Position numbers and translations under genes: made by a program | The notes under the pieces: model-generated | Told to the model about the DNA's origin: nothing | Database searches by the model: none | The model's input: only the letters and a program-made list of their open reading frames with translations | Origin: Actinomycetes bacterium | Lineage (GTDB): Bacteria > Actinomycetota > Acidimicrobiia > Acidimicrobiales > JAJYPT01 | NCBI GenBank assembly: GCA_021795135.1 | Contig: JAJYPT010000070.1 | Location: forward strand, 1 to 8,760 | Direction: 5' to 3' | Length of the DNA: 8,760 bases | Shown here: piece by piece, positions 1 to 5,390 of the stretch | Numbering within the stretch: the first letter of the stretch is position 1 | Layout of the letters: each line of letters opens with the position of its first letter

Positions 1-561
1 ACTCCATCGACAATTCATAAAACAAAGAAAAAAAAGAAACCTTCTTTTGTAGTAGCTGAATGGGTATCTATTTTCTTATTTGCTATTTTAGCGGCTTTTT
101 TATTACGCACCTATGTGGTTGAAGCCTACTATATTCCTTCTGGATCTATGGAACCAACCTTGATGGTTGGAGATAGGATATTGGTAAATAAGCTGGCCTT
201 TGATTTTAGTAAGGTTCACAGAGGTGAAATTGTAGTATTTAGAAAAACTCCTGGTGATCTTGGGGGCCCGAAAATAAAAGACTTAGTAAAAAGAGTAATA
301 GGATTACCAGGAGAAACCATTAGTAGTTCCAACGGTAAGGTGATGATAAATGGAAAACCACTTAAAGAACCTTGGTTACCTAAAGGAGTTCTAACACGGG
401 GAATCCGAACACAAAAAATTCCTCCGCATCAGTATTTTTTGCTTGGAGATAACAGGAGTAATTCTTTAGATAGCAGGTTTTTTGGTCCGGTTCCAAAATC
501 TTATTTCATAGGACAAGCTTTTGTTATATTTTGGCCTATTAACAGAATTAGCTTTATCTGA
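1..561 (+). CDS. lepB: Signal peptidase I (5'-truncated by window edge)
   Basis: Membrane-anchored serine protease that removes signal peptides from exported preproteins on the outer face of the cytoplasmic membrane. The frame is open from base 1 to the TGA at 559-561 (186 visible codons), so the true start lies upstream; the GTG at 115 is internal. Visible order: a lysine-rich cytoplasmic stretch (residues 7-13), one hydrophobic segment (about 16-40), then the catalytic box IPSGSMEPTL with nucleophile Ser49 (visible numbering). The general base is Lys97 in VKRVIGLPGE, and the conserved C-terminal box is LLGDNRSNSLDSRFFGPVP (Gly149-Asp150-Asn151). A single N-terminal anchor and a short catalytic domain fit the Gram-positive/actinobacterial form rather than the larger two-anchor enterobacterial enzyme. 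All catalytic elements are intact. In many bacteria lepB is followed by rnhB; here a gene-poor gap follows instead. Family assignment is very secure. Confidence 0.97.
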   Translation, partial: TPSTIHKTKKKKKPSFVVAEWVSIFLFAILAAFLLRTYVVEAYYIPSGSMEPTLMVGDRILVNKLAFDFSKVHRGEIVVFRKTPGDLGGPKIKDLVKRVIGLPGETISSSNGKVMINGKPLKEPWLPKGVLTRGIRTQKIPPHQYFLLGDNRSNSLDSRFFGPVPKSYFIGQAFVIFWPINRISFI

Positions 562-1052
562 TTTATTATCAAAGTGGGGTAGGTGAAAAGCTTAGCCTTT
601 AGTTTTTGTGCCGAACTATTTAAGATAGGCTCCCAAATAGCTAAGTTCAAGAACGTAGTTATGGTCTAGTGACCTTCTAACAAAGAGAAATACTTTGCCA
701 AGCATATATTATTAGTACTCAAAAACTCAGATTTTAAAATAATTATTTTCTGTGTTAGTTAGGGCTAATTAGGTTTTTCTAATCCAGGTAAAAAAAGTAG
801 GAAAACAAGCTTCGATATTCCAGCTAAAATGCGAGTAGCTCTAAGCCCAAAGCCGAGTCTTAATAACTTTGCCAGAATGGGGCTATTCAATTGGAACTTT
901 TCAAAATTGTCTCAAATCAAGATCCACTTATAAGCATTCACAATAAGGTAAATTTTGGTCGAAGTAGTACTATTTTTGTCTGGGCTAAGCCTAAATATTT
1001 TAGTCAAAAATACATGACAGTAATAAATCTAAATTTGAACCCAAATCTTGCT
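562..1052. other. Gene-poor interval after lepB; no confident gene
   Basis: About 490 bp lie between the lepB stop and the palindrome at the PAC2 3' end, with no convincing gene. Three things were seen. A 28-codon frame (GTG 583, stop 667-669) follows a G-rich stretch but resembles nothing I know. A frame open from 769 to the stop at 931-933 encodes DIPAKMRVALSPKPSLNN, which loosely recalls the N-terminus of transhydrogenase alpha/alanine dehydrogenase proteins (I-P ... RVAL-x-P) and may be a decayed fragment. A TTG-initiated 61-codon frame (891-1076) runs into the palindrome and lacks recognisable family features. Weak structure is possible just after lepB (CTTAGC 591-596 with GCTAAG 640-645; AGCCT 594-598 with AGGCT 627-631). 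The interval could be decayed coding sequence, a long lepB 3' UTR or an unrecognised small RNA; nothing in it decides between these. Confidence 0.6.
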
Positions 1053-1096
1053 AATTTGAATACTTCCACGACTTAAGTCGTGGAAGTATTCAAATT
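1053..1096. terminator. Perfect 44-bp palindrome, probable bidirectional terminator
   Basis: Bases 1053-1074 are the exact reverse complement of 1075-1096 (22 + 22 bp, no spacer, centre CTTAAG). Either transcript could fold into a very stable hairpin of about 20 bp, with a C/G-rich core (CTTCCACGAC / GTCGTGGAAG) and A/U-rich outer pairs. The minus-strand PAC2 stop codon (1090-1092) lies inside the right arm, and the last two bases of its codon for Ile287 plus stop form the end of the arm. Because plus-strand transcription from lepB and minus-strand PAC2 transcription converge here, a shared terminator is the simplest reading. Neither side has a long T-run after the stem (plus side TTTCTCC, minus side TATTCAAATT), so it is not a textbook intrinsic terminator. 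Confidence 0.7.
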
Positions 1097-1953
1097 TCTC
1101 CTCTCAAAAAGCGCTCTAGTTCGTCTGCGAGTTCATCTCCAGAGGGTAAGTTAGAAATATTTAGTTCAGTTTCTAAAGAATCTGAACTTATTTCGAGTTG
1201 ATGAATCATTTCATTGTGTTCATCATTATTTTCAATCAAAGAGTTAACTTTTTTGGTTGTTTCTTTTGACATTTCTTTCAATTCAGAAAGATCAATTGGA
1301 AGTTTACTTAGTTTGGTAATTCCTTCCAACAAAGCAATACTGGCTGCAGGAAATGCCATAGTGGAAACATAATGAGGAACCCGAGCCCATAGTCCTATAG
1401 CTGTAATATTATTAGCATTTAAACGCTCATTTAGAGCACTTTCTATACCAGCTGGTACTTCTATAGTGCCCGGAAGCACTCCAATTGATTCAACAGCACT
1501 CAAACTGGGTGCTGTAGCTGCTAATTTTACATTTCTTGTGTGTGGCACAGGAGCTGGAAAAGCTCCTAGACTGATAGCTAGTTTTACATCTAAGCGTCTT
1601 AGGAGATCAACTATTGTTTCTATGAAACCTTTCCAACGAAAATCTGGTTCTGGTCCAATGAGTAGTAAAACATCTTGTCCAGAAAAATGCCTTCCCCAGC
1701 GCAATTCTATGTTAGGCCATTCTAATTCATCACTGATACCATCATCTATACGCATAGTAGGTCTACGGGTGCGATAATCTAAAAGCTCATCAGTATTAAA
1801 AGTGGCTAAAACCTCAGTTGGGGTTTGTGCAAGAAGTTCAGTCATTGCGCCTGATGCTGCTAATCCTGCATCAATCCATCCCTGAAAAGATGTAATCAAT
1901 ATAGGCTCTTTTAGTAACGGCTTAGATTTAAGTTCATATAAGGAGCGATCCAT
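1090..1953 (-). CDS. PAC2 family protein (proteasome assembly chaperone 2-like fold)
   Basis: A 287-aa member of the PAC2 family, common in actinobacteria and archaea and related to the eukaryotic proteasome assembly chaperone 2; the bacterial role is not established. Seen: the family signature near the N-terminus (FQGWIDAGLAASGAMTELL, residues 24-42), then LLDYRTRRPTMRIDDG, LLIGPEPDFRW, LGAFPAPVPHTRN and WARVPHYVSTMAFPAAS, all in family order. The C-terminal tail LPSGDELADELERFLR is also typical of actinobacterial members. No signal peptide or membrane segment is visible, so it is presumably cytoplasmic. The ATG at 1951-1953 is chosen. The strong AGGAGG (1968-1973, minus strand) sits about 14 bases from this ATG, longer than usual. 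An in-frame ATT (1960-1962) would be ideally spaced and add three residues, but such starts are rare. The gene is divergent from the thioredoxin gene and ends in the palindrome. Confidence 0.93.
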   Translation of the reverse strand: MDRSLYELKSKPLLKEPILITSFQGWIDAGLAASGAMTELLAQTPTEVLATFNTDELLDYRTRRPTMRIDDGISDELEWPNIELRWGRHFSGQDVLLLIGPEPDFRWKGFIETIVDLLRRLDVKLAISLGAFPAPVPHTRNVKLAATAPSLSAVESIGVLPGTIEVPAGIESALNERLNANNITAIGLWARVPHYVSTMAFPAASIALLEGITKLSKLPIDLSELKEMSKETTKKVNSLIENNDEHNEMIHQLEISSDSLETELNISNLPSGDELADELERFLRGEI

Positions 1954-1993
1954 AGTGGAAATTTAAACCTCCTTGAAAGGGTTTGTTATAATT
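1954..1993. promoter_or_regulatory. 40-bp divergent control region between PAC2 and the thioredoxin gene
   Basis: This gap must carry the translation signals of both divergent genes, and its promoters must lie here or overlap the coding starts. On the minus strand AGGAGG (1968-1973) is the PAC2 ribosome binding site. On the plus strand GAAAGGG (1975-1981) precedes the thioredoxin ATG by about 12 bases. A perfect extended -10 element, TGTTATAAT, lies at 1984-1992 on the plus strand, but the predicted transcript start (about 1999) would fall just past the ATG at 1994. It therefore either serves a later start, is used slightly upstream, or is coincidental. On the minus strand, AT-rich hexamers in the same place could serve PAC2. 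No good -35 element was found. Confidence 0.4.
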
Positions 1994-2698
1994 ATGATAG
2001 ATGTTACAGATGCCACATTCGAAAAAGAAGTTCTTGAACGTTCTACCCAAGTTCCAGTTGTAATTGACCTTTGGGCCCCATGGTGTGGGCCTTGTCGTAC
2101 TTTAGGTCCTATTTTAGAAAAAGTCATCGACCAAACCAAAGGTAGGGTAGAACTAGTTAAGGTAAACGTTGATGAAAACCCTGCTATATCTAACGCTTTC
2201 AAAGTCCAATCTATTCCTTCGGTATTTGCAATCAAAGATCGCAAAGTTGTTGATAGTTTTACAGGCGCATTGCCAGAACATGCTGTTTCCCAATTTATAG
2301 CCACTTTGGATACCGAACCATCAGAAATTGATAATTTGATAGCACTAGGGGATGAAGCCTCTTTGCGCAAGGCGTTAGAAATTGATAGTCAAAATACTCA
2401 AGCTGGTATTTTGTTGGCTCAATTGCTTATGGAAAAAGGCCAAGACGAACAAGCTTTAGAAGTTATTTCAAAAGTTCCTCAAACCCCAGAAAGTAAAAGA
2501 ATCACAGCTATTTTAAAACTTGGTGGTTCTCAAGCTATAAAAAATCAAAATCTTGAATCTCAACTAGATGATTTGTTGACTAAAGTTAAACAAGATCCCT
2601 CCGCTAGGCAACAATATTTAGATATTTTAGATGCAATGGGTCCTGAAAATCCAAAAACTTCTTATTATAGGCGTCAATTGACTTCTCAATTGTTCTAG
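1994..2698 (+). CDS. Thioredoxin-TPR protein, CnoX/YbbN type
   Basis: A 234-aa cytoplasmic protein with an N-terminal thioredoxin domain (about residues 1-108) and a C-terminal helical TPR-like region (about 115-234). The active site is WAPWCGPC with Cys31 and Cys34, and the cis-proline is Pro75 in SIPSVF. The tail MGPENP...YRRQLTSQLF is characteristic of YbbN/CnoX proteins, which act as holdases that hand substrates to folding chaperones. Unlike E. coli CnoX, which lacks a standard CGPC site, this one keeps a complete CXXC and may also be a working disulfide reductase (inference). I chose the ATG at 1994, giving MIDVTDATF as in actinobacterial relatives; an in-frame TTG at 1973 has no ribosome site upstream of it. 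The gene ends 2 bp before folP, so it likely heads a trx-folP-holA operon. Confidence 0.93.
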   Translation: MIDVTDATFEKEVLERSTQVPVVIDLWAPWCGPCRTLGPILEKVIDQTKGRVELVKVNVDENPAISNAFKVQSIPSVFAIKDRKVVDSFTGALPEHAVSQFIATLDTEPSEIDNLIALGDEASLRKALEIDSQNTQAGILLAQLLMEKGQDEQALEVISKVPQTPESKRITAILKLGGSQAIKNQNLESQLDDLLTKVKQDPSARQQYLDILDAMGPENPKTSYYRRQLTSQLF

Positions 2699-2700
2699 CA

Positions 2701-3555
2701 ATGGTTCAGTCTAAATTTTTAAAGTTAGGTAAATACAATTTTGATATTACCAATCGGGCTTTAGTAATGGGTATTTTAAATAGAACGCCTGATTCTTTTT
2801 TTGACAAGGGATCTTATTTTGATTTAGATCTATTTTTTAAAAAAGCTGAAACTTTAGTCACCCAAGGAGCAGACATATTAGATGTTGGGGGTGTAAAGGC
2901 TGGAGTTGGAGACCCAGTTAGTGAATCTGAAGAAATAGACAGAGTAGTTTTTGCTGTCCAGGAACTATCTCTTCGTTTTGATGTTGCAATATCTGTAGAT
3001 ACTTGGAATTCAAAAGTAGCCGAAGAAAGTTTCAAAGTAGGAGCAGTTCTTGGAAATGACATAAGTGGTTTTCAAGATCCTAACTATCTAAAAGTAGCAG
3101 CTGAAGCTGAAGCAGGTGTGGTAGCTACCCATATACGTCTTGGTCCTAGGATAAAAGATGTCAATCCCCATTATGATAATTTATTAGAACAAGTTAAGTC
3201 TTTTTTGATTGAAAAAACATCTCAAGCTTTAGAGGTGGGAATTGATCCAGCTAGTATTGTCATAGATCCTGGATTAGATTTAGGTAAAAATACTCAGCAC
3301 TCCTTAGAACTGTTGAGAAATAGTAATATTTTTTCAGAATTAGGATTTCCTTTATTGCTTGCAACTTCTAATAAAGATTTTATTGGCGAATTATTAAACC
3401 TAGATATCAAAAGCCGAAGGGTAGCTTCTTTGGCTGCTGCTTCTTTGGGGGTATCAAGAGGAGGCAGGATCATAAGGTGTCACGATGTCAAAGGGACAAG
3501 GGCCATAGTCAATTCTCTTGAAGCCATTCTAAGTAGCAACCCTATAAGTGAATAA
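2701..3555 (+). CDS. folP2: FolP2-type dihydropteroate synthase-like protein
   Basis: A 284-aa pterin-binding TIM-barrel protein of the dihydropteroate synthase family, which joins the pterin pyrophosphate to p-aminobenzoate in folate synthesis. Pterin-side motifs are complete: MGILNRTPDSF (Asn27), SVDT (Asp100), Asn119-Asp120, DPGLDLGKN (Asp189), SNKDFIG (Lys225) and RCHDV (Arg259, His261). Loop 2 is altered: canonical DVGGESTRPGA is DVGGVKAGVGD here, so the Thr-Arg-Pro that contacts pABA and sulfonamides is replaced by Ala-Gly-Val. This, with NRTPDSF, LGKNTxH and SNKDF, is the pattern of mycobacterial FolP2 (Rv1207 type), for which, as I recall, DHPS activity was not demonstrated. The ATG lies 2 bp after the thioredoxin stop with no Shine-Dalgarno of its own, implying translational coupling. 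Family membership is secure; the true reaction is uncertain. Confidence 0.88.
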   Translation: MVQSKFLKLGKYNFDITNRALVMGILNRTPDSFFDKGSYFDLDLFFKKAETLVTQGADILDVGGVKAGVGDPVSESEEIDRVVFAVQELSLRFDVAISVDTWNSKVAEESFKVGAVLGNDISGFQDPNYLKVAAEAEAGVVATHIRLGPRIKDVNPHYDNLLEQVKSFLIEKTSQALEVGIDPASIVIDPGLDLGKNTQHSLELLRNSNIFSELGFPLLLATSNKDFIGELLNLDIKSRRVASLAAASLGVSRGGRIIRCHDVKGTRAIVNSLEAILSSNPISE

Positions 3556-3569
3556 ATACTACCTAGCAT

Positions 3570-4544
3570 ATGTCTAAGTCAACTACTCAACGCTCTCACG
3601 ATGTCTATTTCATCAAAGGAGAAGATCCTGTTTTGATCTCTTCTGCTTTAGGTACAACATTGAAACAAATTGTTCAAAGCAATGCTTTGATAGAAAATTT
3701 TTCTATTGCAGAAAATGAATTGAATTTAGCATTAGAGGCTTGTCAGACCCCTCCTTTTTTTGATCTTACCCGTTATGTGATAATAAAAGAGATAGGTCTT
3801 TTAGGCTCAAAAGACATCTCTGATCTTTTGAGCTATTTAAAAAATCCTTCTCCAAGCACTTGTCTCATCTTAGTCTCTGGATCAGGCTCTATTACGCCAC
3901 CCTTGCTTAGGGCATTGAAAGAACAAAATGTTTATATTATAGAAGCTGGTGTACCTTCTAAGCGCAATCGACGTCCATGGTTTTTGAAAAAAATAAAAGA
4001 GTCTCAGCTTAGGATTGAAACAGCTGCAGTTGAGAAGTTAGAAGAGCACTTAGGAGATGATATAGCTAGATTGGAAGGAATTCTATCTAATCTAAAAGCA
4101 CGATATGGAGAAAAAGCTCTACTAAGTTTTTCTGAGATAGATCCTTTTTTGGGACTTGCTGGAGGGGTTGGACCTTGGGAGCTAACAGATGCTATTGATA
4201 GAGGTAATCCTGCTTTAGCATTAGAGATTTTGCAAAGGTTACTAAATAGTCAAAAACATCCTCTAGTAATATTGACCATATTGTATCGCCATTATTCATC
4301 TATGTTGAGTCTTGAGGACAAAGGAGTTTTGACAGAAGATGAAGCAGCAAAGATTATAGGATCAAAGAGTACTTTTACAGCTAAGAAAACTATGTTGCAG
4401 GCAAGAAAACTATCCAAAGACAAAATACATGATGCAATTATTTTACTTGCAGATGCAGACGCTGATCTACGAGGAGAAAAAGGCTGGGAGAACCAACTTA
4501 CTTTGGAAGTCTTAGTTGGACGCTTGAGTGCTATGAGTAGATAG
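3570..4544 (+). CDS. holA: DNA polymerase III delta subunit (clamp loader)
   Basis: The delta subunit opens the beta sliding clamp within the clamp-loader complex during chromosome replication. The 324-aa product is close to the family's usual 320-345 aa. It begins with HDVYFIKGEDPVLISSAL, the typical start of the N-terminal domain, which resembles an AAA+ ATPase but lacks a functional P-loop. PFFDLTRYVIIKEIG and CLILVSGSG follow in the same domain. The middle domain includes LEEHLGDDIARLEGILSNL. The C-terminal collar domain holds ELTDAIDRGNPALALEILQRLL and HPLVILTILYRHYSSML, the best-conserved delta signatures. The ATG is 14 bp after the folP stop with no clear Shine-Dalgarno, so expression probably depends on the upstream genes. 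holA and rpsT are convergent here, as in Mycobacterium tuberculosis (Rv2413c/Rv2412). Confidence 0.95.
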   Translation: MSKSTTQRSHDVYFIKGEDPVLISSALGTTLKQIVQSNALIENFSIAENELNLALEACQTPPFFDLTRYVIIKEIGLLGSKDISDLLSYLKNPSPSTCLILVSGSGSITPPLLRALKEQNVYIIEAGVPSKRNRRPWFLKKIKESQLRIETAAVEKLEEHLGDDIARLEGILSNLKARYGEKALLSFSEIDPFLGLAGGVGPWELTDAIDRGNPALALEILQRLLNSQKHPLVILTILYRHYSSMLSLEDKGVLTEDEAAKIIGSKSTFTAKKTMLQARKLSKDKIHDAIILLADADADLRGEKGWENQLTLEVLVGRLSAMSR

Positions 4545-4561
4545 TTTTTAAAATATGGGTT

Positions 4562-4599
4562 ATCAAGATACAAATTTACAAATAAATAAGTATCTTGAT
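4562..4599. terminator. Hairpin between convergent holA and rpsT
   Basis: A perfect 10-bp inverted repeat, ATCAAGATAC (4562-4571) and GTATCTTGAT (4590-4599), encloses an 18-base AT-rich loop. It sits in the 71-bp gap between the stops of two converging genes, where a shared terminator is expected. The stem is AT-rich and has no strong T-run on either side, so it would be a weak intrinsic terminator. Assignment rests mainly on position. Confidence 0.5.
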
Positions 4600-4615
4600 C
4601 TATTTATAAAAAAGT

Positions 4616-4888
4616 TTAATCTTTTTTTGAAGTTAGAGCATTTATTCTTTTAGCTAAACGGGATTTACGATTAGCAGCTTGGTTCTTGTGAATAAGTCCC
4701 TTTGAAGCAGCTTTATCTAGTTTTTTAAAAGCGAGACGTAAAGACTCTTCAGAGTTTTCTACTTGACTCTGAGCATCTCTCATTGCTATTTTTACTCTTG
4801 TTTTTAATTCTGAACGACCAGCTTTATTCCTAAGTCTACGTCTTTCGTTCTGACGATTACGCTTAATCTGGCTTGCAATATTTGCCAC
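4616..4888 (-). CDS. rpsT: 30S ribosomal protein S20
   Basis: Primary 16S rRNA-binding protein of the small ribosomal subunit. The 90-aa product is within the usual 85-90 aa range and shows the family pattern: ANIASQIKRNRQNERRR at the N-terminus, an Arg/Lys-rich RNA-binding helix, KLDKAASKGLIHKNQAANRK in the second half and SRLAKRINAL at the end. It starts with GTG (4886-4888), preceded by AGGAG about 4 bases upstream. E. coli rpsT also uses a non-ATG start (TTG) tied to autoregulation, so the weak start may be meaningful, though that is analogy only. The gene is convergent with holA and lies downstream of a strong hairpin that separates it from the small Cys/His protein gene. Identification is very secure. 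Confidence 0.97.
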   Translation of the reverse strand: MANIASQIKRNRQNERRRLRNKAGRSELKTRVKIAMRDAQSQVENSEESLRLAFKKLDKAASKGLIHKNQAANRKSRLAKRINALTSKKD

Positions 4889-4923
4889 TGTACTCCTAGT
4901 AATAATTCTTTGATCTCTAAGCT

Positions 4924-4952
4924 AATATAATAGCAAATTTCTCCCAAGACAA
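4924..4952 (-). promoter_or_regulatory. Candidate rpsT promoter
   Basis: Read on the minus strand, a -35-like TTGTCT (4947-4952, 4 of 6 matches to TTGACA) and a -10-like TATATT (4924-4929, 5 of 6 matches to TATAAT) are separated by exactly 17 bp. They would give a transcript start near 4917, about 29 bases before the rpsT GTG. The -35 lies inside the left arm of the 16-bp hairpin. The prediction is by eye from consensus only. Confidence 0.45.
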
Positions 4953-4991
4953 GATGAGCAGGGGGAAGATCATTTTTGTCTTGGGAGAAAT
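4937..4991 (-). terminator. 16-bp hairpin downstream of the small Cys/His protein gene
   Basis: Bases 4937-4952 and 4976-4991 are perfect reverse complements (16 bp, core CTCCCAAGACAA / TTGTCTTGGGAG) around a 23-base loop. On the minus strand the hairpin begins 16 bases after the stop of the 62-aa gene and is followed by an AT-rich stretch (TTGCTATTATATT). That suits a terminator separating that gene from rpsT. The long loop and lack of a clean T-run leave room for another role, such as an attenuator or RNA processing site ahead of rpsT. Confidence 0.6.
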
Positions 4992-5007
4992 ATTACCTAA
5001 ACTTTAC

Positions 5008-5196
5008 TTAGGCGACTTTTCTTCCTCTGGTTCTTGGAACTGACATTGGTTGATGTTTGAAGCAAAAATCAGTGTCGTTATAGATTGAAAGAACCGTTCC
5101 GCATTCGTGTTCCAGGCACACTCTCCCAGCTTTTTGGCGTTTGGGACCGTGCTCTTCGTTCCCTAGCCTACTAGCTGTCATTCTACTTGATGTCAT
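5008..5196 (-). CDS. Small putative zinc-binding protein, C-x4-C-x12-C-x2-H
   Basis: A 62-aa basic protein of unknown function. Its only recognisable element is a Cys/His cluster: Cys27, Cys32, Cys45 and His48, within VCLEHECGTVLSIYN and DFCFKHQ, spaced C-x4-C-x12-C-x2-H. This looks like a compact zinc-binding module, and similar C-G-T-V-L-S-x-Y-N segments occur, as I recall, in small actinobacterial and phage proteins. The N-terminus (Arg/Lys/Ser-rich) and tail (PRTRGRK) are basic, which would suit nucleic-acid binding (inference). The ATG at 5194-5196 is chosen because AAGGGGA (5201-5207, minus strand) lies 4 bases upstream. An upstream in-frame TTG (5212-5214) would place this ribosome site inside the gene. 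A hairpin follows the stop. It may be transcribed with the sulfurtransferase 194 bp upstream or from its own promoter. Confidence 0.72.
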   Translation of the reverse strand: MTSSRMTASRLGNEEHGPKRQKAGRVCLEHECGTVLSIYNDTDFCFKHQPMSVPRTRGRKVA

Positions 5197-5390
5197 ATAG
5201 TCCCCTTTTGTCAAGCTTAAAGTCTATCATTTATGACTTATAGGTCGAATCTACCCCCAGGTAGAATAATTTATTCAAGACATAACTATCTCAACTAGCT
5301 TGAATAGATTACATACGACTAAGGATGGCATCAATATAAACACCGTGTAAGATATTATATTCCAATACCGATATCAGCTTTATCTATAGG
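5197..5390 (-). promoter_or_regulatory. Leader of the small Cys/His protein gene with candidate promoter and mini-hairpin
   Basis: This 194-bp gap lies between the sulfurtransferase stop and the small gene. On the minus strand it contains a perfect TATAAT (5354-5359) without a good -35. There is also a looser pair, TTGAGA followed about 17-18 bp later by AATTAT/ATTATT, nearer the gene. A 6-bp GC-containing stem, TCTACC (5250-5255) with GGTAGA (5260-5265), closes a 4-base loop in the presumed leader. AAGGGGA (5201-5207) is the ribosome binding site. No clear terminator for the sulfurtransferase gene is visible, so read-through is possible. Confidence 0.35.

Noticed and set aside
583..669. 28-codon frame starting GTG after a G-rich stretch
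   Set aside because: Too short and without recognisable similarity; kept only as part of the gap description.
891..1076. 61-codon TTG-initiated frame on the plus strand after lepB
   Set aside because: No family features, a weak start, composition rich in Asn/Leu/Thr, and its end is produced by the palindrome; not called as a gene.
1973..1993. TTG start extending the thioredoxin protein by 7 residues
   Set aside because: No ribosome binding site upstream, the extension overlaps the PAC2 Shine-Dalgarno, and family members begin at MIDVTDATF.
5197..5214. TTG start extending the small Cys/His protein by 6 residues
   Set aside because: The AAGGGGA ribosome site lies between this TTG and the ATG at 5196, so the ATG is the better start.
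5231..5265. tRNA-like T-loop (GGTCGAATC) followed by CCCCA on the plus strand
   Set aside because: No pairing T-stem, no matching acceptor strand about 70 bases upstream and no anticodon arm; not a tRNA.
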